DNA from: an uncultured Bacilli bacterium
Lineage (GTDB): Bacteria > Bacillota_I > Bacilli_A > RF39 > UBA660
Reading direction: 5' to 3'
Assembly: GCA_949440065.1 (NCBI GenBank)
Contig: CASRZP010000032.1
Span: 1 to 13,583, forward strand
Length of the DNA: 13,583 bases
Part shown: positions 6,082 through 12,942 of the stretch, piece after piece
How positions within the stretch are numbered: the first letter of the stretch is position 1
How the letters are laid out: every line of letters begins with the position of its first letter
Notes under the pieces: model-generated
Told to the model about the DNA's origin: nothing
Database searches by the model: none
The model's input: the letters and a program-made list of their open reading frames with translations, nothing else
Program-made: the position numbers and the translations under genes

Positions 6082-6363
6082 ATGGATAGTAAAACTACCC
6101 TTTTCCCATTTATAAATAGAATTCATTCTACGCCCATGGGAATTGAGCGAATTAAAAAAAATATGAATTTAAAAACAAATGATGTTATATCTTATGTAAA
6201 AGATTTATTAAAAAAGGATGAATGTCAAGTGATAAGACGTGGTAAAAACTATTATGCTATCATTGATGGATATCAAATTACAATTCATGCTAGTAGTTAT
6301 ACCATTATCACTGTGCATCCATTGGGAGGTACGCATGAAAAAGATTTTCATTTTAATCATTAG
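6082..6363 (+). CDS. DUF3781 family protein
   Basis: This 93-residue protein matches the DUF3781 pattern as I remember it: INRIHSTPMGIERIKKNM at the N-terminus, DVISYVKDLLKK, then RRGKNYYAIIDGYQITIHASSYTIITVHP. The last segment is the most conserved part of the family and looks like a small beta-sheet. It has no membrane segment or catalytic signature, and no function is known for the family. AGAGGAAA supplies the ribosome binding site. Its last 29 bp overlap the rhodanese lipoprotein gene in another frame, and that gene's GGAGGT binding site lies inside this reading frame, so the two are probably translated together. Confidence 0.82.
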   Translation: MDSKTTLFPFINRIHSTPMGIERIKKNMNLKTNDVISYVKDLLKKDECQVIRRGKNYYAIIDGYQITIHASSYTIITVHPLGGTHEKDFHFNH

Positions 6364-6685
6364 TAGCATAATCTTAACAGGATGTGTTAAAGGAGAAAAT
6401 CAAAATATAGAAAATTCTCTTCCTACCATGATGGAAAAAGGAAACTATATTATTTTAGATGTTCGCACCAAAGAAGAATATGAACTATCTCACATTAAAG
6501 ATGCCATAAATATTCCTTACGATGAAATTGATGAAGGGATAAACCTTGATAAGAGCAAAACTATTTTCGTCTATTGTCAAAGTGGTAGGCGAAGTGAGAT
6601 TGCTTGGAATACTTTAAACAAATTAGGATACACCACTTATGATTTAGGGGCTTTTAGTGAAATTGATTTACCAACGGAAGAATAA
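6335..6685 (+). CDS. Rhodanese-domain lipoprotein
   Basis: The protein has 116 residues. The signal sequence MKKIFILIISSIILTGC ends in a lipobox (LTG-C17), so the mature protein should be lipid-anchored on the outer face of the membrane. A single rhodanese domain follows: LDVRTKEEYELSHIKDAINIP (41-61) and the active loop YCQSGRRS with catalytic Cys81, then a Gly-Tyr strand and a short tail. Single-domain rhodaneses carry persulfide sulfur on this Cys; outside the cell it may serve in sulfur transfer or thiol redox. An upstream in-frame ATG (6239) is rejected, because GGAGGT at 6325-6330 lies 4 nt before the ATG at 6335 and the signal peptide begins there. It overlaps DUF3781 by 29 bp, and the next gene starts 1 nt after its stop. 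Confidence 0.92.
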   Translation: MKKIFILIISSIILTGCVKGENQNIENSLPTMMEKGNYIILDVRTKEEYELSHIKDAINIPYDEIDEGINLDKSKTIFVYCQSGRRSEIAWNTLNKLGYTTYDLGAFSEIDLPTEE

Positions 6686-6686
6686 T

Positions 6687-6908
6687 ATGACAAACAAAAA
6701 TAAAATTAGAGGACTCTTTCTACTTCTCATCTTAAGTTTAACGATTTTTATCTTACAAGTTTTTATTTTTCAAAAACCAGATGGTAACATTGGACTTCTT
6801 TTATGTATTACTTGTGCATTAGGAATCATTATTAGTATCATTAAACTTTATCAACTAAGTTCTACCTTTAAAAAAATATTACAAAGCCTTATGGATAACC
6901 TTTTCTAA
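6687..6908 (+). CDS. Small two-helix membrane protein
   Basis: This 73-residue protein has two membrane helices (about 9-28 and 35-53) linked by a short KPDGN turn, and a basic N-terminus. An in-frame ATG at 6657 would add ten residues but lies inside the rhodanese gene; GGAAGAA seven bases before 6687 favours the ATG there. It starts 1 nt after the rhodanese stop, consistent with coupled translation. I do not recognise a family. Its place beside an extracytoplasmic rhodanese suggests a membrane partner, which is inference. Confidence 0.75.
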   Translation: MTNKNKIRGLFLLLILSLTIFILQVFIFQKPDGNIGLLLCITCALGIIISIIKLYQLSSTFKKILQSLMDNLF

Positions 6909-6930
6909 CACGACACTTTAGGAGGATTTT

Positions 6931-7902
6931 ATGAAGTACATTGTTAAAGACCATATAGAATACCAAGAATATAACTATGAAAGAAATGAAAAAACTTTTG
7001 AAAAAGATGTGATTATGCATGCTGATGAAATTTTTGGTGAGAACACGATTTATATCGATATCAAAAAGCGTCTTAAACCAAGCAAAAATGACGATGGTAC
7101 GATTCCTGATGGATACTTATTGGATTTATCTCAACCAAGACTATATTTAGTAGAAAACGAACTACGAAGTCATGGGATTAAAGAACATATCGCTCCTCAA
7201 CTAACCAATTTCTACTTAAATTATAAAGATTCTATAGAGAAAATCAAAGAATTCATCATCAAATATTTAAATGATATCCATTATGATATTGAAAGTCTTT
7301 ACCAAAATAGCAAGTTTCGTAATATTGATGATTTACTTACTAGTATTATGATGAGTAACAAATTGGGTGTATATATGATTATTGATGATGCGGACACTAG
7401 AGTTCTTGATTTAAAGAATTGCTATGCTTTTGATATGGAAATTCTAGAATTTAAAAAATATATCAACAATAAACAAGAAGCGATTTATCTTTTCGATAAA
7501 ATAAATGATCAACCATCTTTACCAGCAAGTGAAAAAGATAATTTAGAAGAGTTAAATACCATTATCGTGCCTGCTTATGAAGATGGGTTTAAAGAAGAAT
7601 TCATCGAAAACAATCGTTGGTACGCGGTAAGTATTGGCATTAATCGCATCAATTTATTAAAATATATCGCTGTATACCAAAAAAGCCCAGTAAAAGCCAT
7701 CACCTACTATGCAGAAATTGCTAAAATTGAGCCATATGAAGATACAGGAAAGTATATTATTTATTTTAAAAGTGATGCCATTAAATTAAAAAGTCCTATC
7801 CCTTTAAAAAATCCCAATAAAGCACCTCAAGGAAGAGTGTATACCAATATCAATAAAATCGTTCATGCTAAGAAAAATACAACACTTGACGATATTTTTT
7901 AA
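6931..7902 (+). CDS. Nuclease-like protein with C-terminal accessory domain
   Basis: The 323-residue protein appears to have two domains. The N-terminal part (about 20-120) resembles a PD-(D/E)XK nuclease: E24 in a helix, IPD60-GYLLDL, then LYLVE75-NE77-LRSHGIKEHIAPQLTNFY. The usual lysine is replaced by Glu (ENE). A helical middle (120-205) leads to a C-terminal domain (206-323) with IIVPAYEDGF, NNRWYAVSIGINRINLLKYIAVYQ, ITYYAEIAKIEPYEDTGKYIIYF and PQGRVYTNINKIVHAK. That pattern of strands with aromatic residues recalls PUA/EVE-like modules, but I cannot name it. AGGAGG 6 nt before the ATG is the best ribosome binding site of the operon. It is the last gene, followed by a strong terminator. 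A modification-sensing nuclease is possible; activity and target are inferred only. Confidence 0.72.
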   Translation: MKYIVKDHIEYQEYNYERNEKTFEKDVIMHADEIFGENTIYIDIKKRLKPSKNDDGTIPDGYLLDLSQPRLYLVENELRSHGIKEHIAPQLTNFYLNYKDSIEKIKEFIIKYLNDIHYDIESLYQNSKFRNIDDLLTSIMMSNKLGVYMIIDDADTRVLDLKNCYAFDMEILEFKKYINNKQEAIYLFDKINDQPSLPASEKDNLEELNTIIVPAYEDGFKEEFIENNRWYAVSIGINRINLLKYIAVYQKSPVKAITYYAEIAKIEPYEDTGKYIIYFKSDAIKLKSPIPLKNPNKAPQGRVYTNINKIVHAKKNTTLDDIF

Positions 7903-7912
7903 AAACTATGGC

Positions 7913-7942
7913 AAAATGCTAAAATATATTTGGCATTTTTTT
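7913..7942 (+). terminator. Strong terminator after the nuclease-like gene
   Basis: An 11-bp stem (7913-7923 with 7929-7939, one T-G wobble) encloses a 5-nt loop and runs straight into seven T's (7936-7942). It ends the 5879-7902 operon 10 nt past the last stop and touches the -35 of the next promoter. Confidence 0.88.
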
Positions 7943-7943
7943 C

Positions 7944-7971
7944 TTGAAAATTTTTCTACCCGTTATATAAT
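7944..7971 (+). promoter_or_regulatory. Promoter of the natAB-like operon
   Basis: TTGAAA (7944-7949) and a perfect TATAAT (7966-7971) are separated by 16 nt. The start would fall near 7978, just before GAGGAG at 7980-7985. Confidence 0.75.
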
Positions 7972-7993
7972 ATAGAAATGAGGAGTGAAATAA

Positions 7994-8752
7994 ATGCTAA
8001 AAGTTGAGAATATCAAAAAAAAATTTATTCGTTTTAATAAAAAAAGAGAAAAAGAAGAATTTTTTGCTAATAATGGAATATCATTTGATGCTAAAGAAGG
8101 AGAAATCATTGGTATCTTAGGACCTAATGGAGCGGGAAAAACTACCCTACTTAGAACCATTGGAGGTATTTTAGAACCTACAGAAGGAACAATAGAATTT
8201 GATAAACTTACCTATTTAAATAATGAAATTGAAATTAAGAAAAATATTGCTTATTTATCAGGAAATACTAAGATTTATCAAACGATATCTACCTATGAAT
8301 TATTAAAAATGTGTTGTGAAATTTATGAAGTAGATAAAAATATGCAAGAAAAAAGAATCGAGAATATCGTTAAAACTTTAAATATGGAAGAATTTCTACA
8401 TCAAAAAATTGCTAACCTTTCCACTGGACAAACGCAAAGGGTCAATATTGCAAGGTGCCTAATACACGATCCAAAGTATTATATTTTAGATGAAGCTACT
8501 AGTGGGCTAGATATTATTTCTAGTCAAATTATTCTAGACTTTATGAAGGAAGAAAAGAAAAAAGGAAAAGTAATTTTATATTCGACGCATTATATGGAAG
8601 AAGCAGAAAATATTTGCGATCGTGTGATGATGATTAACCATGGAAATATTATTCAAGAAGGAACACCTGCAGAAATTAAAAAATTAACAAATACCAGTAA
8701 TTTAAGAGATGCGTTTTTTGCATTAATTGAAGGAGAAAAAAATGAAAAGTAA
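7994..8752 (+). CDS. natA: ABC exporter ATP-binding protein (NatA type)
   Basis: This 252-residue single ABC domain has all motifs: Walker A GPNGAGKTT (43-51), signature LSTGQ (142-146), Walker B YYILDEATSGLD (162-173) and the switch His199 (STHYMEEAE). A long basic insert (FNKKREKEEF) before the first strand and the one-ABC/one-permease pairing resemble the NatA subunit of the Bacillus NatAB sodium exporter. The next gene encodes the matching permease and overlaps this one by 11 bp, so the two form one complex, probably a 2:2 assembly in the membrane. GAGGAG lies 8 nt before the ATG. The exporter type is supported by the family, but the substrate (sodium, drug or peptide) cannot be read from the sequence. 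Confidence 0.92.
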   Translation: MLKVENIKKKFIRFNKKREKEEFFANNGISFDAKEGEIIGILGPNGAGKTTLLRTIGGILEPTEGTIEFDKLTYLNNEIEIKKNIAYLSGNTKIYQTISTYELLKMCCEIYEVDKNMQEKRIENIVKTLNMEEFLHQKIANLSTGQTQRVNIARCLIHDPKYYILDEATSGLDIISSQIILDFMKEEKKKGKVILYSTHYMEEAENICDRVMMINHGNIIQEGTPAEIKKLTNTSNLRDAFFALIEGEKNEK

Positions 8753-9890
8753 TATTAAAAAATTATTGAAAAAAGAAATGCGTGAAGTTTTCCGTGATAA
8801 AAAATCACTAGCTATGATGCTAGTTATCCCCCTTATGATTCCCTTATTAGTTATTGGCTTATCGGCTTTATTTGAAATGCAAATGAATAAACCTATTGAA
8901 GAATACAACAAAATTGGATTTGATTATGAACTAAGTGATGTAGAGAAAAGTATTCTTCAAGAGTTACAAATTGCACCTACTTATGATAAGGAAGAAAAAC
9001 TAAAAGAAGAATACGATAAAGGAAATATTCATTTATATATTACCAAAGATAAAACCAACTACACCGTTCATGGACTAGATAATGATACGACAACTTATGC
9101 ATCTACTCTAGCAGATAAATACCTTTCTTCTTATAAAGATTATCTTCAACAGCAATATTTACAACAAGAAAACATTAACGCTACTGATGTATTAAACATT
9201 TTAACCGTCGAAAAAGACATTATTCAAAGTGAAAACTTTTTTGCCAATTATATGATTAACTATACCTTCCTATTTATTATTATGGCGATTACCATTTCTA
9301 GTACTTACCCAGCAACAGATACCACAGCAGGAGAAAAAGAACGCGGTACATTAGAAACACTTTTAACCTTTCCTATTAAAAGTAAGGATATCATTATCGG
9401 TAAATTCCTAAGTGTTGCTATTTCTTCTATGATTACTGGGATTATTAGTCTTTTATTAACGCTAGGTGCTTTACAAATTGCTCATGGGATGTTTACTATT
9501 TATGAAGGAGTTTCCTTAATGCTACCATTATCTAGCCTAGTGTTTGCCATTATTGTCATCATTGCCTACTCTTTTTTAATCAGCGGTTTATCCATTGCTA
9601 TTGCAAGTCGTTCAAAAACATTTAAAGAAGCCCAAAGTGCCCTTACTCCACTAACCTTTATTTCCTTTTTCCCAGGATTTATCGCTTTCATGATTAACAT
9701 GAAAACAAACCTTTTACTATCCCTTGTTCCTTTCCTAAACTTTACTTTATTATTTACTGATCTTACTAATGGCAATATCAACATTTTAAATCTTATTGCT
9801 ATGATAGTATCTACCATTACTTTTATCGCTTTACTGCTAGTAGTCATTATCAAACAATACAAATCCGAGAAAGTACTATTTTCTATTTAA
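8742..9890 (+). CDS. natB: ABC-2 exporter permease (NatB type)
   Basis: The protein has 382 residues. One membrane helix (about 22-43) precedes an external domain (45-168), followed by five more helices (about 170-192, 222-245, 260-283, 305-320 and 348-371). Between helices 2 and 3 lies AGEKERGTLETLLTFPI (196-212), the coupling segment typical of NatB-like permeases. Length and topology agree with NatB. The ATG at 8742 is preferred over an in-frame TTG at 8727, since AAGGAG (8730-8735) lies between them. The start sits inside natA (11-bp overlap), so translation is coupled. Its 3' end overlaps the convergent dehydrogenase gene by 8 bp and no terminator is visible between them. Confidence 0.92.
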   Translation: MKSNIKKLLKKEMREVFRDKKSLAMMLVIPLMIPLLVIGLSALFEMQMNKPIEEYNKIGFDYELSDVEKSILQELQIAPTYDKEEKLKEEYDKGNIHLYITKDKTNYTVHGLDNDTTTYASTLADKYLSSYKDYLQQQYLQQENINATDVLNILTVEKDIIQSENFFANYMINYTFLFIIMAITISSTYPATDTTAGEKERGTLETLLTFPIKSKDIIIGKFLSVAISSMITGIISLLLTLGALQIAHGMFTIYEGVSLMLPLSSLVFAIIVIIAYSFLISGLSIAIASRSKTFKEAQSALTPLTFISFFPGFIAFMINMKTNLLLSLVPFLNFTLLFTDLTNGNINILNLIAMIVSTITFIALLLVVIIKQYKSEKVLFSI

Positions 9891-10668
9891 AAAACAACAA
9901 ATATAATTTCAACATTAGCTTTTGAAAAAAAGGAGCACGAATCTTACCTTTGGGATGTTCCTTTTCCACATTTTTTACAATCTTTTGGACAATCGAATGC
10001 AAAGTTTTTTTCTCAACTAGAGAAAAAAGCTTTTTTTCTTTTTCATTTAAGCGAGGTAATTCCTGATAAAAATAGTTTCCCTCCTTCATCCATAATTCTT
10101 TATTTTCAATCATTACCTGATTAAAACCTGTTCGATATGCCCCTGGTTCAATTAACGAGATTAATACATTACTTTTTAAATACCATAACTCCATTTTTAA
10201 AGTGGTTGCTAACATCGAAATAGCAGCTTTACTAGCACAATAGCTTCCAAGGAAAGGAATTGGCATTAATCCAGCTAGACTAGAAGTAATAAAGATTTTC
10301 CCCTTTTTTCCTTCTTTTAACATATTTTGTAATACTAACTGCAAAAGACGAAAATTGTTAAACACATTTGTCTTAAAGTTTTCTTCTACTAAGTCCATTG
10401 GCATATCAATAATACTTCCACCTATACCAATTCCTGCGTGATTAATTAAAACATCAAGGGATAAATCGTTCACCTTTTTATGATCTTTTAAGTTATTGAC
10501 ATCTAGCTTTAAAATTGTAGCATGAGGAAAACAAGATAGCTCTTCTTGTAACTTTTTTTCTTCTTTTTCTGTATGCGTGGTTAAATATACTTTATGTCCT
10601 TTTTTAAGAAGAGCAATTCCTACTTCTTTTGCTATCCCACTTCTTGCTCCTGTAATTAAAATATTCAT
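9883..10668 (-). CDS. Short-chain dehydrogenase/reductase
   Basis: This 261-residue classical SDR has a nucleotide loop TGARSGIA (6-13, where the usual GIG ends in Ala), NHAG (76-79), and the catalytic set N101, S130, Y143 and K147 (SYCASKAA). PGAYRT (175-180) follows strand six. The hydrophobic, basic C-terminus (FFQKLMLKLYLLFFK) may touch the membrane. It should oxidise or reduce a hydroxyl or carbonyl group with NAD(P)(H); the substrate is unknown. The start has a GAGG site only 4 nt before the ATG. It lies downstream of the CssS-like gene but behind a strong terminator, with no convincing promoter, so it may depend on read-through. The gene ends in TAG, overlapping natB tail to tail. Confidence 0.93.
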   Translation of the reverse strand: MNILITGARSGIAKEVGIALLKKGHKVYLTTHTEKEEKKLQEELSCFPHATILKLDVNNLKDHKKVNDLSLDVLINHAGIGIGGSIIDMPMDLVEENFKTNVFNNFRLLQLVLQNMLKEGKKGKIFITSSLAGLMPIPFLGSYCASKAAISMLATTLKMELWYLKSNVLISLIEPGAYRTGFNQVMIENKELWMKEGNYFYQELPRLNEKEKKLFSLVEKKTLHSIVQKIVKNVEKEHPKGKIRAPFFQKLMLKLYLLFFK

Positions 10669-10701
10669 GATACCTCACCAGTAATAGCATACCCGAAATT
10701 T

Positions 10702-10736
10702 AAAAAAAGAGACTAAAATTTTTCTTAAGTCTCTTT
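10702..10736 (-). terminator. Terminator of the CssRS-like operon
   Basis: On the minus strand AAAGAGACT pairs perfectly with AGTCTCTTT (10728-10736 with 10706-10714, 9 bp, 13-nt loop), ending in a run of seven T's. The stem begins inside the last codons of the sensor kinase, just before its stop at 10725-10727. Confidence 0.88.
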
Positions 10737-11996
10737 ATAGATAATAAATGAAACGCCTTTCTTTTGGTTTTTTATGGTAATATCATAGCCAACAATATTT
10801 AAGGTTTTCTTAACAATGGATAAACCTAATCCAAACTCGCCTTTGATTCCTTTACGGAATGGGGTAAATATTCCATCAAGTAAATCTTTCTCGATACATG
10901 GTCCATCATTATAGAAAATCATTTTGTTGTGTTTTACCGTTATTTTAATTTGAGTGTTGGCATAACGCATAAAGTTACCTAAAAGGTTATCGATAATCGT
11001 TTCCCATAAATCAACGGTTCCTTTTAAAATAACATCTTTATCCATATTCACTTTAAAGGTAACATCTTTGCGTTGAAATTTAAACTTTTTCACAGATGAT
11101 TCAACTATATCATTCACACGAATGCTATCTATCGCTAAGCTTTTTGATTCTTTGAGATAATCTAATTTATTGAGGTATAGTAGGGAGTGAACTTTTTGTT
11201 CAAGTTTGTTCGTTTGTTCTTCAATGATAGCTAAAGCTGAGGTAGAGTCTTCAACATCATCATGAACTGCTTCTATATATGATTTTATTACGGTGAGAGG
11301 TGTTTTAAAATCATGGGAAATATTTTGATACATTTGATTGCGATATTCTTCTTGATTTTTTAGTGAAACTCGCATATCTTCAATTGCTAAAGCTAAAGAT
11401 CTTATCTCATCATCTGTAGACACATCGACGTTATGGGGGTAATCATCATCATCAATGTGGTCAATCTTCTCTTTTAATTTTTCAATTTTTCGAATAATAT
11501 TACTGCTCCAAAAGATTAAAGTTAAGGAAATAATTAGAAAAGTTAATAATACGATAGGAAATATTGCCATAAAGACATCATGTTTTATTTCATTGGTGTA
11601 ACTACTATCGGTAATCGCTACTTTGATAACAGTATCACTACGAATAGTATAATAATAATACACACGGTTATGATAGACAAATTTACCATATGGCTCATTT
11701 ATTTTTTTGATTAATGTATCAATATTCGTAATATCAATAATGTCATATAAATTATCACTTACTGAGATACTATGATTAAAAATATATAAATAGCCAATTT
11801 CTGTTTTTGCTAAATTTTGATCAATATCAGATTCAACTAGGGATAAAGGCTCCCTTAGATAATTATAAATATTTCGCTCAGCAACAGGCAATATCGTCTT
11901 TGGTAAAATGATGCCTAAGAAAATAAAGGTTAGGCAAAAGATAATAATGATAATGGAAAGTAATTGCCTACTAAGGCTTCTTGTAACATTTTTCAT
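10725..11996 (-). CDS. cssS: Sensor histidine kinase, CssS-like
   Basis: The protein has 423 residues. Membrane helix 1 (about 12-31), an extracytoplasmic sensor domain (35-140) and helix 2 (about 142-164) precede a HAMP region (165-215). The dimerisation box ISHDFKTPL has phospho-acceptor His228. The ATPase domain has an N box (DNLLGNFMRYA, 336-346), NDGPCIEKDLL in place of a canonical DNG, and the G box GEFGLGLSIVKK (386-397). The NDGP...FRKGIKGEFGLGLSIVK stretch and the QNISHDFKTP box match Bacillus CssS closely from memory. CssS senses misfolded secreted protein and heat and induces HtrA-type quality control proteases. Its ATG overlaps the regulator's TGA by 4 bp, so the pair is co-translated. 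No htrA lies in this window, so the target genes must be elsewhere. Confidence 0.9.
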   Translation of the reverse strand: MKNVTRSLSRQLLSIIIIIFCLTFIFLGIILPKTILPVAERNIYNYLREPLSLVESDIDQNLAKTEIGYLYIFNHSISVSDNLYDIIDITNIDTLIKKINEPYGKFVYHNRVYYYYTIRSDTVIKVAITDSSYTNEIKHDVFMAIFPIVLLTFLIISLTLIFWSSNIIRKIEKLKEKIDHIDDDDYPHNVDVSTDDEIRSLALAIEDMRVSLKNQEEYRNQMYQNISHDFKTPLTVIKSYIEAVHDDVEDSTSALAIIEEQTNKLEQKVHSLLYLNKLDYLKESKSLAIDSIRVNDIVESSVKKFKFQRKDVTFKVNMDKDVILKGTVDLWETIIDNLLGNFMRYANTQIKITVKHNKMIFYNDGPCIEKDLLDGIFTPFRKGIKGEFGLGLSIVKKTLNIVGYDITIKNQKKGVSFIIYKET

Positions 11997-12655
11997 GACA
12001 AGCGATATCCATATCCATATATTGTGCTAATATTTAACTTAGGACATTTTTTACGAAGACGTCTGACTAAATCATCCACCGCCCGATCACTTCCAAAATA
12101 ATCATCACCCCAAACTTGCGATAATATTTCATCTCTTGAGAAACTTTTTCCAATGTTTTTTAACAATAATACAAATAAATCAAATTCTAGCGTAGTTAAA
12201 TTTATCTCTTTATTTTTACTTGATACCACTCTTCTATCTAAATCTACCAAGTAACAAGCGTATTCGATTTTTTCACTCTTATCTACTTGGTAAACACGTT
12301 TGATAATGTTATTTACGCGAAGCACAAGTTCTTTACTTGAATAAGGTTTTGTAATATAGTCATCACTTCCTAATTCCAAACCGACAATTTTATCCAAATC
12401 TTGATCACGAGCTGAAGTAAATATCACAGGTACATGTTGTGATTTTTCACGAATGGCTTTAATAATATCATAACCACTGATGTCATCTTCTAGCATAATA
12501 TCCAAAATCCATAAATCAACTTTTTGTCCAATGTAGTTGATCGCATCGATTCCCTTAGTGAAAGTAATTACTTCATAATTTGCTTTTTCTAAATAGGTTT
12601 TGATGAGGTTAGAAAGATTAATTTCATCTTCGACAAAACAAATTGTATACATCAT
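11993..12655 (-). CDS. cssR: OmpR-type response regulator, CssR-like
   Basis: The protein has about 220 residues. The receiver domain shows the acid pocket E9-D10-E11 (FVEDE), phospho-acceptor D52 (LWILDIML), T80 and K103 (TKPY). The C-terminal winged helix carries NLTTLEFDLFVLLL, YFGSDRAVDDLVRRLRKK and the final TIYGYGYRL. The phrases LWILDIML, GLELGSDDY, FGSDRAVDDLVRRLR and TIYGYGYR fit Bacillus CssR well. GTG codons at 12664 and 12661 are also in frame, but AGGTGG covers 12661-12666, so the ATG at 12655 (MMYTICFVEDE) is chosen; the ATG at 12652 is an alternative. An extended -10 and a dyad just upstream suggest autoregulation. It binds DNA as a phosphorylated dimer and probably controls envelope quality control genes. 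Confidence 0.92.
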   Translation of the reverse strand: MMYTICFVEDEINLSNLIKTYLEKANYEVITFTKGIDAINYIGQKVDLWILDIMLEDDISGYDIIKAIREKSQHVPVIFTSARDQDLDKIVGLELGSDDYITKPYSSKELVLRVNNIIKRVYQVDKSEKIEYACYLVDLDRRVVSSKNKEINLTTLEFDLFVLLLKNIGKSFSRDEILSQVWGDDYFGSDRAVDDLVRRLRKKCPKLNISTIYGYGYRLS

Positions 12656-12672
12656 TTTCACCACCTGGGACT

Positions 12673-12681
12673 ATTGTATCA
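12673..12681 (-). promoter_or_regulatory. Extended -10 promoter of cssRS
   Basis: On the minus strand TG-A-TACAAT (12681 down to 12673) is a good extended -10. The corresponding -35 (TACAAA at 17 nt, 12696-12701) is poor, which fits a promoter needing an activator at the adjacent dyad. Confidence 0.6.
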
Positions 12682-12699
12682 TATTACATGGGCTTTTTG

Positions 12700-12714
12700 T
12701 AGGGTTATTCCCTA
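12700..12714. promoter_or_regulatory. Dyad TAGGG-N5-CCCTA at the cssRS promoter
   Basis: This perfect 5-bp inverted repeat with the spacer TTATT stands out as a GC-rich island in AT-rich DNA. It lies against the upstream edge of the weak -35, where an activating response regulator would bind. CssR autoregulation is a reasonable inference, but the bound protein is not shown. Confidence 0.45.
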
Positions 12715-12892
12715 TGCAAATTGAAATTTTGGAAATATGTTAATATATTTTTTTAGTTTTTTTAGCATAACAATCATCCTTTATTTATTCTTCTTGTTAA
12801 CAATTTATCTTTTCATCTATCACGTCCTTTCATGTATCCATTGTACCTAATAAACCACGTTAAAATATCAAATAATTATGGTAAAATATGTA
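12715..12892. other. Intergenic region with a 10-bp palindrome
   Basis: No gene is seen in the non-coding gap between cssR and the next gene. It contains the perfect palindrome TTGTTAACAA at 12794-12803 and several TTTTCAT-like octamers (for example near 12812). No conserved RNA is recognised. Confidence 0.5.
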
Positions 12893-12920
12893 AAAGAAAA
12901 AGACTTATTGTAAAAGCCTT
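12893..12920 (-). terminator. Terminator of the partial surface-protein gene
   Basis: On the minus strand AAGGCTT pairs with AAGTCTT (12914-12920 with 12900-12906, one G-U pair, 7-nt loop), followed by TTTCTTTT. It lies 23 nt past the TGA stop at 12943-12945. Confidence 0.65.
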
Positions 12921-12942
12921 CTACTAAATATTTAAATTATTT

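Noticed and set aside
6239..6334. N-terminal extension of the rhodanese gene to 6239
   Set aside because: There is no ribosome binding site there; the GGAGGT site, signal peptide and lipobox all fit the ATG at 6335.
6657..6686. Earlier ATG at 6657 for the two-helix protein
   Set aside because: It lies deep inside the rhodanese gene with no ribosome binding site; the ATG at 6687 has one.
10681..10691. Possible -10 (TGCTATTAC or TATGCT) for the dehydrogenase
   Set aside because: The resulting transcript start would fall at or beyond the ribosome binding site, and no -35 matches.
12850..12900. Rightward promoter-like ATGGTAAAAT and short frames in the gap after cssR
   Set aside because: There is no gene downstream on the plus strand, and the match is of the kind expected by chance in AT-rich DNA.
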